Below, piece by piece: positions 41,501 through 53,905 of a DNA stretch of 64,000 nucleotides (position 1 is the first letter of the stretch; each line of letters begins with the position of its first letter). Position numbers and translations under genes: made by a program. Under the pieces are notes generated by a model, which was not told where the DNA came from, ran no database searches, and was given only the letters and a program-made list of their open reading frames with translations. This DNA comes from Cymbomonas tetramitiformis. Its lineage: Eukaryota; Chlorophyta; Pyramimonadophyceae; Pyramimonadales; Pyramimonadaceae. Where the stretch lies: NCBI GenBank assembly GCA_001247695.2, contig LGRX02033526.1, forward strand, positions 1-64,000, read 5' to 3'.

Positions 41501-44262
41501 AGCGTAGGGCTCGCTCGCGGCAGGGCCTCCGCTCGCGGCAGAACCGCTCGCGGCAGGGCCGCGGCAGGGCCTCCGCTGCGGCAGGGCCTCCGCTTCGCGG
41601 CAGGGCCACCGCCGCGGCAGGGCCACCGCTCGCGGCTTTCCTTCGCGGGCAGGCCGGCAGGGCCGCTCGCGGCAGGGCCACCGCTCGCGGCAGGGCCACC
41701 GCTCGCGGCACTCCCAAGCAATGCACACTTCTTGACTCGCTCCATCTCTGATTGAACCAGACATGGGCATGAGACTTGTATCTCAAACCCGCATCCGCCT
41801 TCCTCACAGCGCTGCAACACACTTGTGGGGCTATTTGCGGGATTCGGTGCAGGAGGAGGTGCAATTACGTGAGCAAGACTTCGGTATACCCGCACCCGGC
41901 ATGCCGCCCGCCCTGGTATTAGGGTAACAAGACGCCTCGCTTCTCAGAACAAAGCAGCGGACTTCTGATATGCTCGGGCACACTTCCTGCATAGTATCGG
42001 AGAATCTCCACTTACATGATGGATCCGTTTGCTGGACGTCGCAGACATGCTTCTGATGATGATAATCTTCGGATTTTGTTTTCAGCATGAGACTCAGTAT
42101 TCACTTTGATGTGGGGAATGAGCAGGAAATTTCCAGGATGACAATCTTCCAAATTTCTGGGATGAACGACTCCGCTTTGGCCGCTTTTTCTACCGCTTCC
42201 CAAACGGTCCCCCTTCTGCCATGCCTCCCCCCCTATCCTACCCCTTCTGCCCTCTGCCATGCCCCCTCTGGCATGCAGCCTATTTTTATTTTTTTCCCCT
42301 ATAGCAATATCACCCTATGAGGCACTGCTTGGTCTTGCCCTGTAACGACTTCTGGATTACAGGTTTTTAGGGTGATTCACCACCTCCCTGAAGTTGATAC
42401 TCTTGTGGGAGAATGAGGGTACACTCCATCAGGCGAGTCTGGCTGCGATGTGTATGACCGAATCACCATATATCAAGACCACGTCATTCGTGATATGGAG
42501 CAAGTGCGTGCCCAGTTCCCCTCCCTCTCAGCCAGACCAAGCGCGCCATTGACCTCAAGCCCACTTCGACTGCTCGTGCAGATGCTCACGGAAAATGCAT
42601 TAGCCATTGCAGTTCTTCGGATGTTGCCCCTTGCACTCAAGCAACGGATGAGATGCAGCGCCAAGCAACAAAAGAAGTATGGAGCTTGGCGGCCAGTAAG
42701 CAGATCGGATATTGCACTTGACAACCGATTAACACAAGCGATACTGCACGTGTGCGCATGAGGGCTGCCTGGTGTACGTTTCATGCTGTGCCAATCTTTA
42801 AAGGCATTCAAGAGCAGCATTGTCACAGCATTGAGACGTGGTCTCAGAGGAAGGCGCGGTGGCGTGCTGTCGCCAGGGTCGCTTCCCGGAGGGCGCTGCC
42901 TTGGTGCTGGTGACCCACGGGCTTACCCTCCGCATCTTCCTCATGCGCTGGTAAGCTGCTTCTCGGCTCCACATCCTCCTCATGCGTCGGTGAGGTCTCT
43001 CCGGGCCTGGAGACTTGCAGCGAAGATGTTCCATCGGAGCGTTATGCCACGGGGCTGACATTGGATGCCACGTGGATCGAACGAGTGGGAGCCACGCGAG
43101 CGCTTTTGAGAGGGGCACGTGCTATTGGACGGTGAGAGCACTTCCGACTAGTAAAGATGGGGGGGCTACTCGGGTTGTTCAGGTACCATTGGACGGTGCG
43201 AGAATTCGAGGCACGCTCTTTGACTGCACCCCCCTCCCTCACCCCCTTCATATCTCCCATTTCCATCACCTTCTTCATACCCCTCAATCTCCTTGAGTGG
43301 TGCATTGAGGCTGCGGGGTTGCGAATGCGGGGATGGGCGGGAGTTGGGGTTGGGTGTGGATGTGGGGGGGGTGCTAGGCTATGGAGATGGGTGAGGCTGT
43401 GGGGAGGTTGCTGCATATGGGAGAGTGGGTGGATGTGAGGGGGTTGCTGAATGTGGGAGAGTGGTTGAGGCTCAGGAGGTTGCTGAATATGGGAGAGTGG
43501 TTGAGGCTGCGGGGAGGTTGCTGAATATGGAGAGTGGTTGAGGTACGGGAGGTTGCTGAATATGGGAGAGTGGTTGAGGCTACGGGGGAGGTTGCTGAAT
43601 ATAAGGAGGAGTGGTTGAGGCTGGGGAGGTTATGGAGGGTGGTTGAGGGCTGCGGGAGGTTGCTGAATGGGAGGCTGAGGCTGGGGTTGCTGAATATGGA
43701 AGGAGAGTGTTTGAGACTCTCTGGGAGGTTGCTATGGGAGAGTGGTTGAGGCTACGGGAGGTTTGAATGGGAGGTGGGTGTGGATGTAAGGATGGGTGTG
43801 GATGTTGGGTTTGCTGAATGGTGTGGATGTTGGGGGGTTTGCTGAATATGGAAATTGGTGTGGATGTTGGGGTGTGAATATGGTGAAGTGGGTGTGGATG
43901 TTGGGGGGTTTGCTGAATATGGGTGGGTGGTCGTGGCTGCGGGGTGTGCTGAGTGGCGGATGGGTGATGCCGTGTGGGAATGCTGGCTGACTCAGTCTGT
44001 GTACAACCCACCTAATGCCACGCCGGTGTTGTTGGAGCGCGTGGACATCACCGAGGAGGATGCGAAAGGGAAGTTTAAGCACACTAAGTCCAAGTATCGG
44101 ATTGCTGAAGAGGCCCAACAGCTCTGCTCCGGGGTCACCGATGCCATGTGCATGTATGCACCCAGATGCGCACCCGGACACACCAGGCTGCAATTTTGTG
44201 GGATGTTTGATCAGGGGTGGGCTGAAGCTCATGTTTACTGCTATTGCTTTGCTTGGCATTAG
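38590..44262 (+). CDS. Phosphoglycerate-mutase-like histidine phosphatase
   Basis: Histidine phosphatase superfamily member of the plant/algal PGM-like group; the substrate is not deducible. Exons: 38590-38810, 38895-38964, 39428-39493, 40301 to about 40403, about 41085-41123, 41853-41883, 42126-42206, 42433-42503, 42877-42950, 43183-43210, 43996-44262. The start ATG heads a possible targeting peptide (MKHVHCVPCILWRKLQF). PRYIFLVRHGESEGN rejoins across intron 1 and supplies the phosphoacceptor His. Then come LTEKGHNQA, VFFYYSPYERSKQT, REQDFGNFQ, RFGRFFYRFPNGES (acidic general acid/base), DVYDRITIYQDH, and VLVTHGLTLRIFLMRW with the second catalytic His. WTVREFESVYNPPNA starts the tail. The boundary between the fourth and fifth exons is uncertain. 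The intron at 43211 has a GC donor. Several introns hold long minisatellites. Confidence 0.9.
40646..40985. repeat. 39-bp tandem repeat in a phosphatase intron
   Basis: About eight units of catgcaatcgatgatcctcg plus ccatccaaatcgctctaga. Units containing ttgatgatcc alternate with units containing cgatgatcc in the first half. Confidence 0.93.
41326..41712. repeat. 18-bp GC-rich minisatellite in an intron
   Basis: Eight near-perfect units of ggcggcagggccaccgct (41326-41478) followed by a degenerate tail of cggcagggcc words to about 41712. It produces long Ala/Pro/Arg-rich open frames on the minus strand that are not genes. Confidence 0.92.
43430..43965. repeat. G-rich minisatellite in the last intron
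   Basis: Imperfect units of about 35-40 bp built on gaggttgctgaatatgggag followed by agtggttgaggctgcgg. They degenerate into gtggatgttggggggtttgc units after 43790. Confidence 0.88.
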
Positions 44263-44282
44263 ACAATCTGCCGCATGGAAAA

Positions 44283-44495
44283 TGCAAAGGGGGAATGCAC
44301 CACGTTGTGATTTGAGAGTCGAAGAGTGCACCACGATGTGATCTGAGGGTTGAACAGTGCACCACGATGTGAAGATTGCACCACGATGTGATCAGAGGGT
44401 TGAACGGTGCACCACGATGTGAAGAATGCACCACGTTTTGATCCGAGGGCTGAACGGTGCACCACGATGTGATCTGAGGGTTGAAGAGTGCACCA
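44283..44495. repeat. gtgcaccacgatgtga tandem repeats
   Basis: The word gtgcaccacgatgtgatctg, or the shortened gcaccacgatgtgaag, recurs about eight times just after the stop of the phosphatase gene. Confidence 0.88.
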
Positions 44496-45057
44496 TGCTC
44501 CACAATATTCAACGGCGATGTCCCATTTGAGCGAGGGTACATATTGCCATCCATCCGTGAAAAGGTTTTCTGCTGCGAGTGTCACAGGTGTGCCCACGAA
44601 TGGCGTGTGACGTCCTTTATGCATGGAGGTTGGTTGTGACATGATTATACCCTGTGCCCAGCGCCTTACCATGTTTTGCTTCTATCGTGCAGCACAGGTA
44701 ACTCTGACATCATCGAGAGTGGTGACGACTGGTGCGAGCTTTATTAGATTTTCAACAACATTTGCAAAACTCATTCGTAGCATTTGCGGTGTGCTGCACT
44801 TGCCTTGGTCACAGATTCCATGGTGTCACGTCTAGATTCTCCCAGCAAACATAGCATATGCCTGAGCCTTCAGCATGATAATGTCTCAGCAGCATATCGC
44901 AGTTACGGGTGTTTACTGTTTGAGCAGCTTATGTGATTTGATCTGAACAAATGGTGTGCATTGGGCATGAAACTAATTTTAGTTGTATGCGATATAATTT
45001 CAGTCATAAGTATTTCGACGAATTGGAAAGGTTTGTGTGCGTGTGTGTGTAAACTCT

Positions 45058-45330
45058 GTAACCCAGAGACCAACAGTTGTTTGGCGACGATCGGTCACAT
45101 CGTATCATCTTTCCATGCTGCTTTGCATTTGGGTTGGGAATATGTATGCGTTTGTGGTATCTTGTCACGGCCCCGCCCTGCTCTTGATTTGCTTCTCACA
45201 TCCACTGGGATGATGATGGGCTGGCTTTTGTTGGCCGATCTCATGCCGTTCAGTGTGTGTAAACTCTGTGGTATCTCGGCACAGCCCCGCCCTGTTCCAG
45301 AATGTTTCTCACATCCACTGGGATGATGGT
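45058..45330 (+). repeat. Dispersed repeat, copy 2 plus partial copy
   Basis: 45058-45257 matches the intronic repeat at 23891-24090 with few changes. A partial tandem copy (tggtatctcggcacagcccc through cacatccactgggatgatgg) follows at 45265-45330. No coding content or terminal structure identified. Confidence 0.88.
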
Positions 45331-45366
45331 CAGATGACTCACGGCCAGCCCTGCGTGCCCCAATTT

Positions 45367-45390
45367 CTCTCTCTCTCTCTCTCTCTCAGT
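45367..45390. repeat. (CT)n microsatellite
   Basis: A run of ct dinucleotides just after the dispersed repeat. Confidence 0.9.
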
Positions 45391-45399
45391 CTTACCCCT

Positions 45400-47850
45400 A
45401 TGCACCTGTCCGAGGGCCGCGTGAGCTGTCAGTCGACAGACACTCGGAATAAGACCGGAGCATGCCCCTCTTCCGCAACCCAAGCACGTACTATTCCTAA
45501 GCCCTTCTTCTAGAAGCTAAGACGAGTCCACGCGCCCAAGGTATCAGGTATAGTTGCACAGTCTGGCATATTGGCCCATAATCTTGAGTTTTGCTTAGCT
45601 CTCCTTGATCGTTCGTGGCATGCGAGTGCCACACTGGGAGACTCGGGAACCCTTTGTCGTCGTGAACGGCACTAGTAAGGAAAACCGGCAGGAGGATGCC
45701 GACGACGGTCAAGTTGTGTCATGCGTATGTACCCAGGTATCTTGCGGTATGGTAACTCCCCTTTGCTCTCTCCCGTTTATCCCGCACTTAAACCCTTCTC
45801 TCCCACCAGTCTCTCCCCTGGCTATCTCCCCCTTACCCGAATGCTGTTTCCGAGTAAATATAATTCCCCATGCGCCCCCTGCAAACGTACCGCGGGCTGC
45901 GTAGATTCCATCTGTCGTGAGTGCACCTGACAAGTTCCTGACTGCTTTTCATGGAATTCGATTCAAATCATGCGACAATCTTGGCATATCGTTGTTGAAA
46001 GCACAGTTTTGTAAACTCGGCATTTCAAGCACAATCTACAGAGGTTAGACACTGAACGGCATGAGGTGCGCCGACGAAAGCCAACCCACCGCCATCCCAA
46101 GATGTGAGAAAGTGTTCCGGAACTTTACAACTGCACTCTATCCGAGCTGGGGCACGTTTTCCGCGACCTATCTGCATGTAGCTTATTGGTCTGCAGAATC
46201 CCAAGCGGGACTTGCGTCAAAAGAGCTAGGTGCTTCTAGATGGCTCAAAAAGTTCGTGGTTGGATTCGTCAAAAGTGGATCACAATACAGTCGGATTAGC
46301 GCGTGGTGTGAGTATAAACTCGTGTCTTCAACTATACATTAAACCGATTTGTATTGTAAATTAACTGTTGCTGCGAATTTGCTAGAGTTAGCTAGCCTCG
46401 CAGATATCAGAATTTATCTTCATTATATTACATAGAGTTTGTATCGGTGCATCGTGCACCACTACCGATGAACTTTCGTCGGAGTAATGCATTATGTGTG
46501 CACTAGTAGTAAGCAGAATCTTCTTGTGCGATGTTTGTTCTAAGTCGATGTTCGTTCTAACAGTGTTTGAATGCGTGCCTTTAAGTAAGTTGCGATGGCG
46601 CCATCGAGTATGGTATGGTATGGTATGGTATGAGCCACCCTTTACCACGATCGTTAGACGTACACCACTCCATAAATTAGTGTAGTCGGGTGATACTGCC
46701 ATAAGTACATACAAATCATTTCATGGTTTTGGCTGAATCGGCGATGACGAACGTCTCATCATAAATGCGCATACCCGAGTAGGTTTCGTGTTAAACAGAC
46801 TACTTCAGAAACACAAGTTCGTAACTTTCCTTTTTATCAGAGTAAATCGACCACAATGGCACCGTTCGCCATGGTTGTCCTTGGCCTCATCGTTTCTAGA
46901 TTTCGCATCGGTTCAGTCTCAGTAATGACGCGTCTGATACAGTGCACACGTGATGTCAGGGTCACACGCTGTCACATCGCCGCATGACGTACCGATGTCA
47001 TATTATTAATATGATGGCACGCGACTGGCGCAACACGATATAAAATCCATATTTTATACTCGCCCAACCGTCGTGCCGTGGGGCACACTCCTGGAAGCAA
47101 CCCTCTAAGGTGCCTGACATGCATATGCCAGTCCTCAAGTTCTAGTCGAATATAGCTTATAGGTTTATTCCGGAGTGTGGGAATATAGAATATGGGTTTA
47201 TTCCGGGGTGTGAGTATATCCTAACACATTGGCTTACGGATAATGTGTGTGATAGAACTGAGAATCATATTTAAACCGAAACCCCGAACGGTCAGCCGGT
47301 CACTCTTCAATCTTACGGAGCATGCTCGGACATCAGTCATTACCAGCAGTTAAAGTGTCGGAATCGGGAATAGCCGGAAGTCCGTGGCTGGGGTATGCAC
47401 AGGGACTCCCGGCTCCTACAACGCCTCCTGTAAAACAGAGCAGCCCCAAGATTGATAAATGTAAAGCGGAAATGAACGGAACGATAAAGGATCTCGGATT
47501 GTGACGATGTTGAAGTCCATGGAGTCTAAAACCTATAATCGGTTATAAGTTGCGGGTATAACCCCGAAACGCCCGGGTTATAAAAAACCCCCTATAGCGA
47601 GAGCGGGTTACAAAAACAAGTTTTTTTCGCGTGGTGGAAAACCGGGTCATTATTGGTTGAAAGCCCTAGTTCTTATTAGGAGAACCCCAGTGATCTTTGT
47701 AATTGGGAGTGTATAGTCACACGTGTGTGCGGACGGTGGTGTCCGTCTGACGCGGCATGGGTGAAGGCGGGTTCGCACACACCGCTGCTACGGCTGCTTT
47801 CGGTGTATTCTGCAGCGGAGTAGCCGAGCGAGGACCTGGACGACGGGGAC
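45400..47850. other. No firm gene
   Basis: A tggta run lies near 46612-46632. 47035-47300 has features of a retroelement leader (ttattccggagtgtgg and ttattccggggtgtga duplicated 40 bp apart), and a 60-residue ORF sits at 47322-47504. A segment near 47620 reads FSRGGKPGHYWLK, reminiscent of a zinc knuckle stripped of its cysteines. None of this is conclusive. Confidence 0.35.
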
Positions 47851-48542
47851 CCTGACCACTCCATGCGGCGTGACATGCCCGCGTTGACCGAGCTGATGGC
47901 CAATCATATGCGCCGGGACATTCGCCAGTTGAAGGTAGCGCAGGGCAACGACGGCAAGCACCACACGAGTGGCAAGCGAAGACGGGCGGGGTACGGGCCA
48001 GGGGTGCGTTCTGTGAATAACGGTCTGACAAGGTGGAGTATAACCGTCGTAGCGGCAGGATGATCATTCCGATTTGCAAACAAGAAACGTGCAGCAGGCA
48101 GCGACTCCGCCACTGGCACGACGACGGACTGCGAGCGAGCACATCAAGGGCACATACATCAATACCGCCACACCGGCATTTCGGTGTTGTCCGTTCGTAG
48201 CCGCCTTCGAGAACGACGCACCTCGGGTGACATCCTGCTTTCAGGCAGCTCGTCTCGAGTCTAGAATCGTTCGACAATGTGGCGTTCGGGTCCGTTTGCG
48301 CGCTGGAGGGTAAGCCGCTTGTGCCCCACGACGACATCGCCGCTTACTCATTTTGCGGCGGGTTTGCAGCCGGGAGCATTGCGGCGTACCTCAACGGTGA
48401 GAAAAGCGACGTGGAGGATTGCGCCGCACAAATGGTGAGCTTAGCTGAAGTCCACGACAAAGTCACAATAACACATGATTGTCCATGCTGTGCCAGGAGG
48501 CACGACGTACCTGCTGAGACACCCATAGTAGAAGGGGTCTGA
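47850..48542 (+). pseudogene. Decayed gag-like or unknown coding sequence
   Basis: Three open stretches in different frames read as one broken protein. 47858-48063 contains MRRDMPALTELMANHMRRDI and a basic tail. 48074-48265 reads EHIKGTYINTATPAFRCCPF. 48250-48542 reads FDNVAFGSVCALEGKPLVPH and ends with a Cys/His cluster (DCPCCARRHDVPAETP). A frame change near 48255 joins the last two. Retroelement gag is a guess from the Cys/His cluster and context; no family was recognised. Confidence 0.4.
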
Positions 48543-48809
48543 TTTCGATGAGAATAAGAGTAGCGAACTATTAGGGAAATCAGTGAGTGGATGTGACATT
48601 GCCTGAGCGAACAGTTGGGGAAAATAATCTGTGAGCTCAGAGGAGAGAATGAAGAGAGGCAATAGAGTTGGTCTCTCAGACTTGGCCAGCAGAAGATAAT
48701 AACTCTTGCTGTCCGGGTTTATTATGTCTGAATATATGATATGATTCCTCAAGATAATAGAGGATAATGGACAACTCCTGGGAATATCCCTGGGACAATT
48801 TGGTATCTT

Positions 48810-49205
48810 GGGCGTGTGAGCGTCTTTTTAGCTCGCTCTCGCTCGCTTTGCGTACCTACATGCGCACTTTGGACCTGTGGCAAACTGCTTTCGGCTTTCG
48901 TTGCGACGTTCTGATATGTTTTTCTCGTGCGTTTCGGTTGTTCTGGCGACTTAACGGGTTAGCGTCCTTGAGGCGGGGCCGTTTTGGTCGTTAGTTGCAC
49001 CGGTTTCGCTCGCTCGCGCTCGCGCATGCAACTTCTGGACCTGTTGGTAACGGCTTGGATACTTCGTGGCGGGCTCCAAGGATGTTTGCTGTGAATATTT
49101 TGAGGTTGTTGGCAGCTTTTTCGGCCTAGCATCTTTGGGCGACACCGGCTTTTGTCAGCTTTTGGGCCAAAATACCGTTTTTTCGCTCGCTCGCGCTCCT
49201 TAATT
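48810..49205. repeat. Diverged repeats with ctcgctcgcg cores
   Basis: Three segments at about 48825, 49005 and 49180 start with tcgctcgctcgcgctc-like runs and continue with caacttctggacctgttgg-like sequence. An old, decayed tandem array. Confidence 0.6.
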
Positions 49206-49947
49206 GCGTATTCTGGCTCTGCAGCACATATTGGGGGGGAGAGGATATGGCTGGTACCAACTTAGCAAATTTTATGCAAATTTTATGGACTATCTGCAAC
49301 CTTTCCAACTTGCATCTAACAGTGGTTCACCTTCAAACAGCTTATTTCTTCGAAATATGTGCTGCGATCTTGCCTTTTTGAGTCAAAACCTTGAGTTTTC
49401 CGAGCCTTGATTACACTCAGTCAGCTTCAAATATGGACTTCTGGGCGGTGGAAATCCTTTATTTTTCTTAGTATGAATAGTTTCTGGAGCTATGGGACCT
49501 TGCTGAGTTTTTTTGGTTGCAGCATCTTGACCTCAGCCCATACTTAGGCACTTAAAATCTGTGTCGCGGAGCCCTGGCAAAATTTTGAGAAAATGGACAG
49601 AAATGCAGCGAGGACTACTTTGACACCACTAGAGAGCCCCTTTCAACATTATTCTCAACTCCAATAGTGGTGCCAGCGACCTCAGCTGCAGGCAGCAAGT
49701 GTACAGTACAACCCCTTTCTGGACTCCTTAACACTGTGTCTACTTTTATTCCCTGTTGAATAAAAGTAGACATTTTTCATCGATTTTTCAAACTTCGTGG
49801 AACCGGCTGCAACTCTTCCTACTGAAACTGGACAACCTACTGCAATATTTTCTGCATCAACTGGCAGCTTCCTGGACTTGTAGCTCTTCCACTGCAACCC
49901 TAAAGCTGCACCCCTCATATTCTGGTGAGCCACAGTGACCACCAGCA

Positions 49948-50945
49948 TATGGCCATACCCTTTGGTATTGGCGACACGTACAACCGACAGTGGTGGAAAC
50001 AGGGCTTTGGCAAGTGGGTCTACAGTACCCTTCTAGACCTCTTCAGCAACCTGGCATTTCATTTGGCGGCTTCCCTCCTTCCCCTTCAGTGTCCCCCACT
50101 ACGTCGGACGACGAAGAGGACCCGTTCACACTTCCTGAGGGTTTCCAGCCTCTACCGTTACCTCAACTTCCACAACAGAACTAGCCTGCCTACTTCCAGA
50201 TATGCAGCCGCCCTACGACCCATACGCCGTACCCCCGTCTCCATTCACCTTTCCACCCTCACTTGCTGCTGGCTCCTTTCCACCCTCCACCACCGGACCT
50301 GCAGCACTCATGGCCCCAGGACAGCCCAGTCCCCTGCCATATCAACCACCTCAGGTCCCCCTCGCAGACCCCCGCCTTACTCCACTCAGCCCTTACCCAC
50401 AGCCACATCCCTCAGGAACCGTCCCGGTGTACCACACCCCAGCAGCAGTTCCTGGACCGGTCCCCGCTGTACCATGGACCTGGTCTGGGGGTTTCCCCTT
50501 CGGGGGGGTTCCCTCCCCTTACGCCCCTGCACTTCACTCCCCGGCTCAGACGCTGCCAAGGACTGCTAGGAGTGCTGTGGAGGCGGCACGCTGGCTGCGT
50601 CAGGCTTGCAGGTGGGAGCTCAGGCCACCTATGGTGCTGGAGGGGTGCTCGCAGAGCGCCCCGGCACGGGCTACCCAGCAGGGGCCTTTCATACCACTGG
50701 AGGGGTGCACGCAGAGCACCCCGGTGAGGGCTTCCCTGCAGGGGCCCACGCGACGAACGCTGGAGGGGTACAGGAGGATGAGCCGGAGGAGGACGAGCCT
50801 GTCGCAGACAATCCCTGCCCTCACGATGAGTACCTGAGAGCAGGGGGGCACAGTGACGTAGACCCCGACAACCCATTTGGCCGTAGTGCTGGCGAGGAGT
50901 CTGCGCGTATGAGTACGAGGCGGACCCCAACGACTACGACGAGCC
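49948..50945 (+). pseudogene. Proline-rich, gag-like coding remnant
   Basis: The sequence reads as a protein rich in Pro, Ser and acidic residues: SPTTSDDEEDPFTLPEGFQP near 50090, then a Pro-rich domain (50202-50600). A Gly/Ala repeat segment follows in another frame (50620-50870; AERPGTGYPAGAFHTTGGVH). Finally YEYEADPNDYDEPYILGK lies just before the palindromic array. At least two frame changes are needed. Composition resembles gag of algal LTR elements, but no capsid or zinc knuckle is visible. It may be a 5' remnant of the element whose 3' half is at 55-60 kb. Confidence 0.4.
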
Positions 50946-51640
50946 CTACATTCTGGGAAAATCAGAAGACGCGTCTTCTGAACGTCTTCTGAACGTCTTC
51001 TGAGACGTCTTCTGGACGTCTTCTGGGGTCCAGAAGACATCCAGAAGACATCCAGAAGACGTCTTCGGCGCGTCTTCTAATGTCTACCATCTTCTGGTTT
51101 CCAGAAGACGTCCAGAAGATCTTCGGGGAAGACATCCAGAAGTTATCTTCTGGACGTCTTCTGCATGTCTTCTACATGTCTTCTACATGTCTTCTGAATC
51201 CCGGAAGACGTCTTCTTGATATCTTTTGGGCGTCTTCTGTACATCTTCCCCGAATATCTTCTGGACGTCTTCTGAAACTCAGAAGATGGTAGACATTAGA
51301 AGACGCGTAGAAGACGTCATCTTCTGGATGTCTTCTAGATATCTTCTGGAACCCAGAAGACGTCTAGAAGACATCTTCCGGAATTCAGAAGATATACAGA
51401 CAGAAGTCATGCAGGAGACGTTCAGAAGATATCTTCGGGACGTCTTCCCGGAAGATCTTCTGGACGTCTTCTGGAACTCAGAAGATGGTAGACATTATAA
51501 GACGCGCCGAAGACGTCTTCTGGATGTCTTCTGGATCCCAGAAGACGTCCAGAAGACATCTTCCGGAATCCGGAAGATGTACAGAAGACGTCCAGAAGAT
51601 GTCTTCTGGATGTCTTCTGCAACTCTACCAAAAGTCGCTA
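50945..51640. repeat. GAAGAC/GTCTTC palindromic array
   Basis: About 700 bp made almost entirely of ccagaagacgtcttctgg-like words in both orientations, many forming perfect local palindromes. Similar words reappear at 52200-52262 and, in a ctgagtgtctt form, at 55078-55120. Both strands read alike (EDVQKTSSGRLL), so open frames here are artefacts. Confidence 0.9.
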
Positions 51641-51741
51641 TACGTATGCGTTCAGGTTACACGCATGCAGTTCGCTGGCAGGATGATACAAATGGAACAA
51701 AGAAGGTTGCAGCACTCAGGTTTATTTACAAAGCTATTTAT

Positions 51742-52820
51742 TTACATATTTACTGTTTCAATCATCAGCATCGTCTTCACTAGCACTAGAAAGGATTTCG
51801 TCCCCCTTCGGAGACCCCGCTTCGGAGTTGGTGGTTTCGTATGCCCGATGCAAATTCTCCTTGAAGATGGGGCGGAGGTGGCTGGTGGGAACCACCAGGC
51901 TCCACTTTGACTTGTCCCCGAAGGGGTAAGTCTTCTCTTCCATCGCAGCCAGAAGTTGGGACCCAAGGCCACCCGGCCCGGCGATCTTGTCGTTCGCCTT
52001 GAGGGCCTTGCCGTACAACTTCGTTCTCCAACCCGACAAAGGCCATTTGCATGCCACTTTGCCAGGCGGAGAAGAGCAACTGGGCGTTCTCAAAGGCTAC
52101 GTCTTCCTTGTCGACGGCCAAAGAGAGCACCTGGGTGCAGTCACACAAAAATTTACGATCAGCTGCAAATGTCACTTACGTGATTAAAGAAACTAAATAC
52201 ATATCCAGAAGACGTGCGGAAGATACCCAGAAGACATATGTGATATCTTCTGGATATCGTTTATTCAAGGGTTGTGCTTGCAGAACCATACCTTGATGCC
52301 ACAATAGTCGCCATTCAAGTGAAGGGCGGTGGCCGACTTCCGTTTCGCTGTAGCCGACTTCAGGCCATGGGCGGCCTGAAGTGGTGAACCGGCTGTGTGC
52401 GTTATCACCCCCGTGAGAAGGGGCATGTCCGCGGTCCATGTCGCGGACTTCCCCTTCTCGTGGTAGTACCCCGTGGGGCGTATCTCCGGATCGTTCACCA
52501 GATCCTCGAGCACGCAGTACAATACCACGTGGCTACCCACCTCAAACCCCTCTTCAGCCTGCCCGTCCCCGTCCTCCTCCTCCTCCGCCACCGCCTTCCC
52601 CTTCCCCTTCGGGTCCTCCGCCACCGCCTTCCCCTTCGCCTTCGGGTCCACCGATGCCGCCTTCCCCTTCGCCTTCTTGTCCTCCGCCACCGCCTCCGCC
52701 ACCTTCCTAACCTTATTAGAGCTGCCCGCCTTTTTTTCCAGCTCCTCGATCTGCGTCTTTGTCTCCAACTCGACCTGCAAGCATGCCGCCACTGAAACAG
52801 TGTCCACTACCCGGTGGTAC
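51742..52820 (-). CDS. Unrecognised two-exon gene, probably decayed
   Basis: The upstream exon, from about 52785 to 52265, starts after an aggcatgcttgcag-like acceptor with ELETKTQIEELEKKAG. It contains three DPKAKGKAVAE-type repeats, an acidic patch and a C-terminal domain ending GIKVWFCKHNP. A second coding stretch (52175-51758) reads FAADRKFLCDCTQVLSLAVD, FENAQLLFSAWQSGMQMAFV, then after a frame change KANDKIAGPGGLGSQLLAAM to a stop. A short palindromic GAAGAC patch (52200-52262) separates the two. No family recognised. Confidence 0.4.
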
Positions 52821-53010
52821 ATGGGGATGTACCCAGGAGGGTCTGGGTACATAGCGATGTACCCAAGCTGCACGATGTGTTTCAATGACTAAATTCATTA
52901 CTCTGTCATTAATACATGAAAATATATTATCTTAAGACCCTCCCCAGGGTGCCAATATATCGCAGGGCTAATTTTGACTCGATAGCATATCCACTCGTGA
53001 CGTTCCGAAC

Positions 53011-53905
53011 CAAGGCATGGTATCGAAACGTTTCGACCTTATCGATAGTTTTCGATAAGTTTCGAATGAGTATCGATCGATATGAATACGTACGATGTCA
53101 ATATCAATCGATATGAATAAGTACTGTGTGAATATCAATCGATATGAATAAGTACGATGCCAATATCAATCGATATGAATACGTGCAATGTTGATATCGA
53201 TCAATATGAATAAGTGCACATTATTTCCCACTTATCGATGTATTGATATATCAATATGACCTGAGTGCACACAACATTGCAAGCAAGTACACACGGCAAT
53301 GAGAAAATAATAATGAATTAGACCATACAATGCTATCTAGAACTCTACTGTGTTAAGGCATGCCATCATGGAATGCTCAATTGTGCCTTCGGTAAGGCCT
53401 TTCCTTAAGTCACACTAACGCCTAAACGGACTTCTGGCATGTTCTTGCGTGCACGTTGGCCCTGTCTGCGAGCACGACCCATGGTGGATGGAGTTGGTCT
53501 GCTGGATGAAATTTAATGTGACGGTGCGGTTGCGGCTCATATATTATGGCCCCCCTATGATGCTAGGCGGTACGTATACCGGGATCTGAATATGATGTGT
53601 TTTCGACCAACATAAATCCCATATTTGGGCAATCTAAGATCGATTAATCGATCTGAGTATCGATTAATCGATATGGCCAATCGCGGTACTTTAATTTTGT
53701 ATGATCGATCGATATGAATAAGTGACCTGGAGGTATCAATCGATATGAATAAGTCCCCAAGGGGTATTCGATCAATATGAATAAGTGGTCCAAGGGTATC
53801 AATCAATATTCAATATTTCGATATGTACCAAATTCATATCAATAAATAAGAATTAATCGACATATTGATAGTATCGAAAATATTGAATATCGATACCATG
53901 CCTTG
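53011..53905. mobile_element. Non-autonomous hAT-like element
   Basis: A perfect 16-bp terminal inverted repeat, CAAGGCATGGTATCGA, occupies 53011-53026 and, as its complement, 53890-53905. The flanks ttccgaac at 53003-53010 and 53906-53913 form a perfect 8-bp target duplication. Eight-base duplications and CAAGG-type termini are typical of hAT transposons. There is no transposase. The interior carries two arrays of atcaatcgatatgaataagt. Confidence 0.93.
53060..53215. repeat. atcgatatgaataagt array inside hAT-like element
   Basis: Four to five units of about 37-39 bp containing atcaatcgatatgaataagt. A second array with the same core lies at 53700-53800, near the other end of the element. Confidence 0.88.

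Noticed and set aside
41239..41895. Three overlapping minus-strand frames rich in Ala, Pro and Arg
   Set aside because: By-product of the 18-bp GC-rich minisatellite. The only real coding here is the 31-nt plus-strand exon 41853-41883 (EEVQLREQDF).
47620..47665. GGKPGHYW, like a CCHC zinc knuckle
   Set aside because: The cysteines are absent and the flanks are short and stop-rich. Kept only as a hint of a decayed element.
50945..51783. Several frames with EDVQKTSSGRLL repeats
   Set aside because: Translation of a palindromic repeat that reads alike on both strands. Not evidence for a protein.
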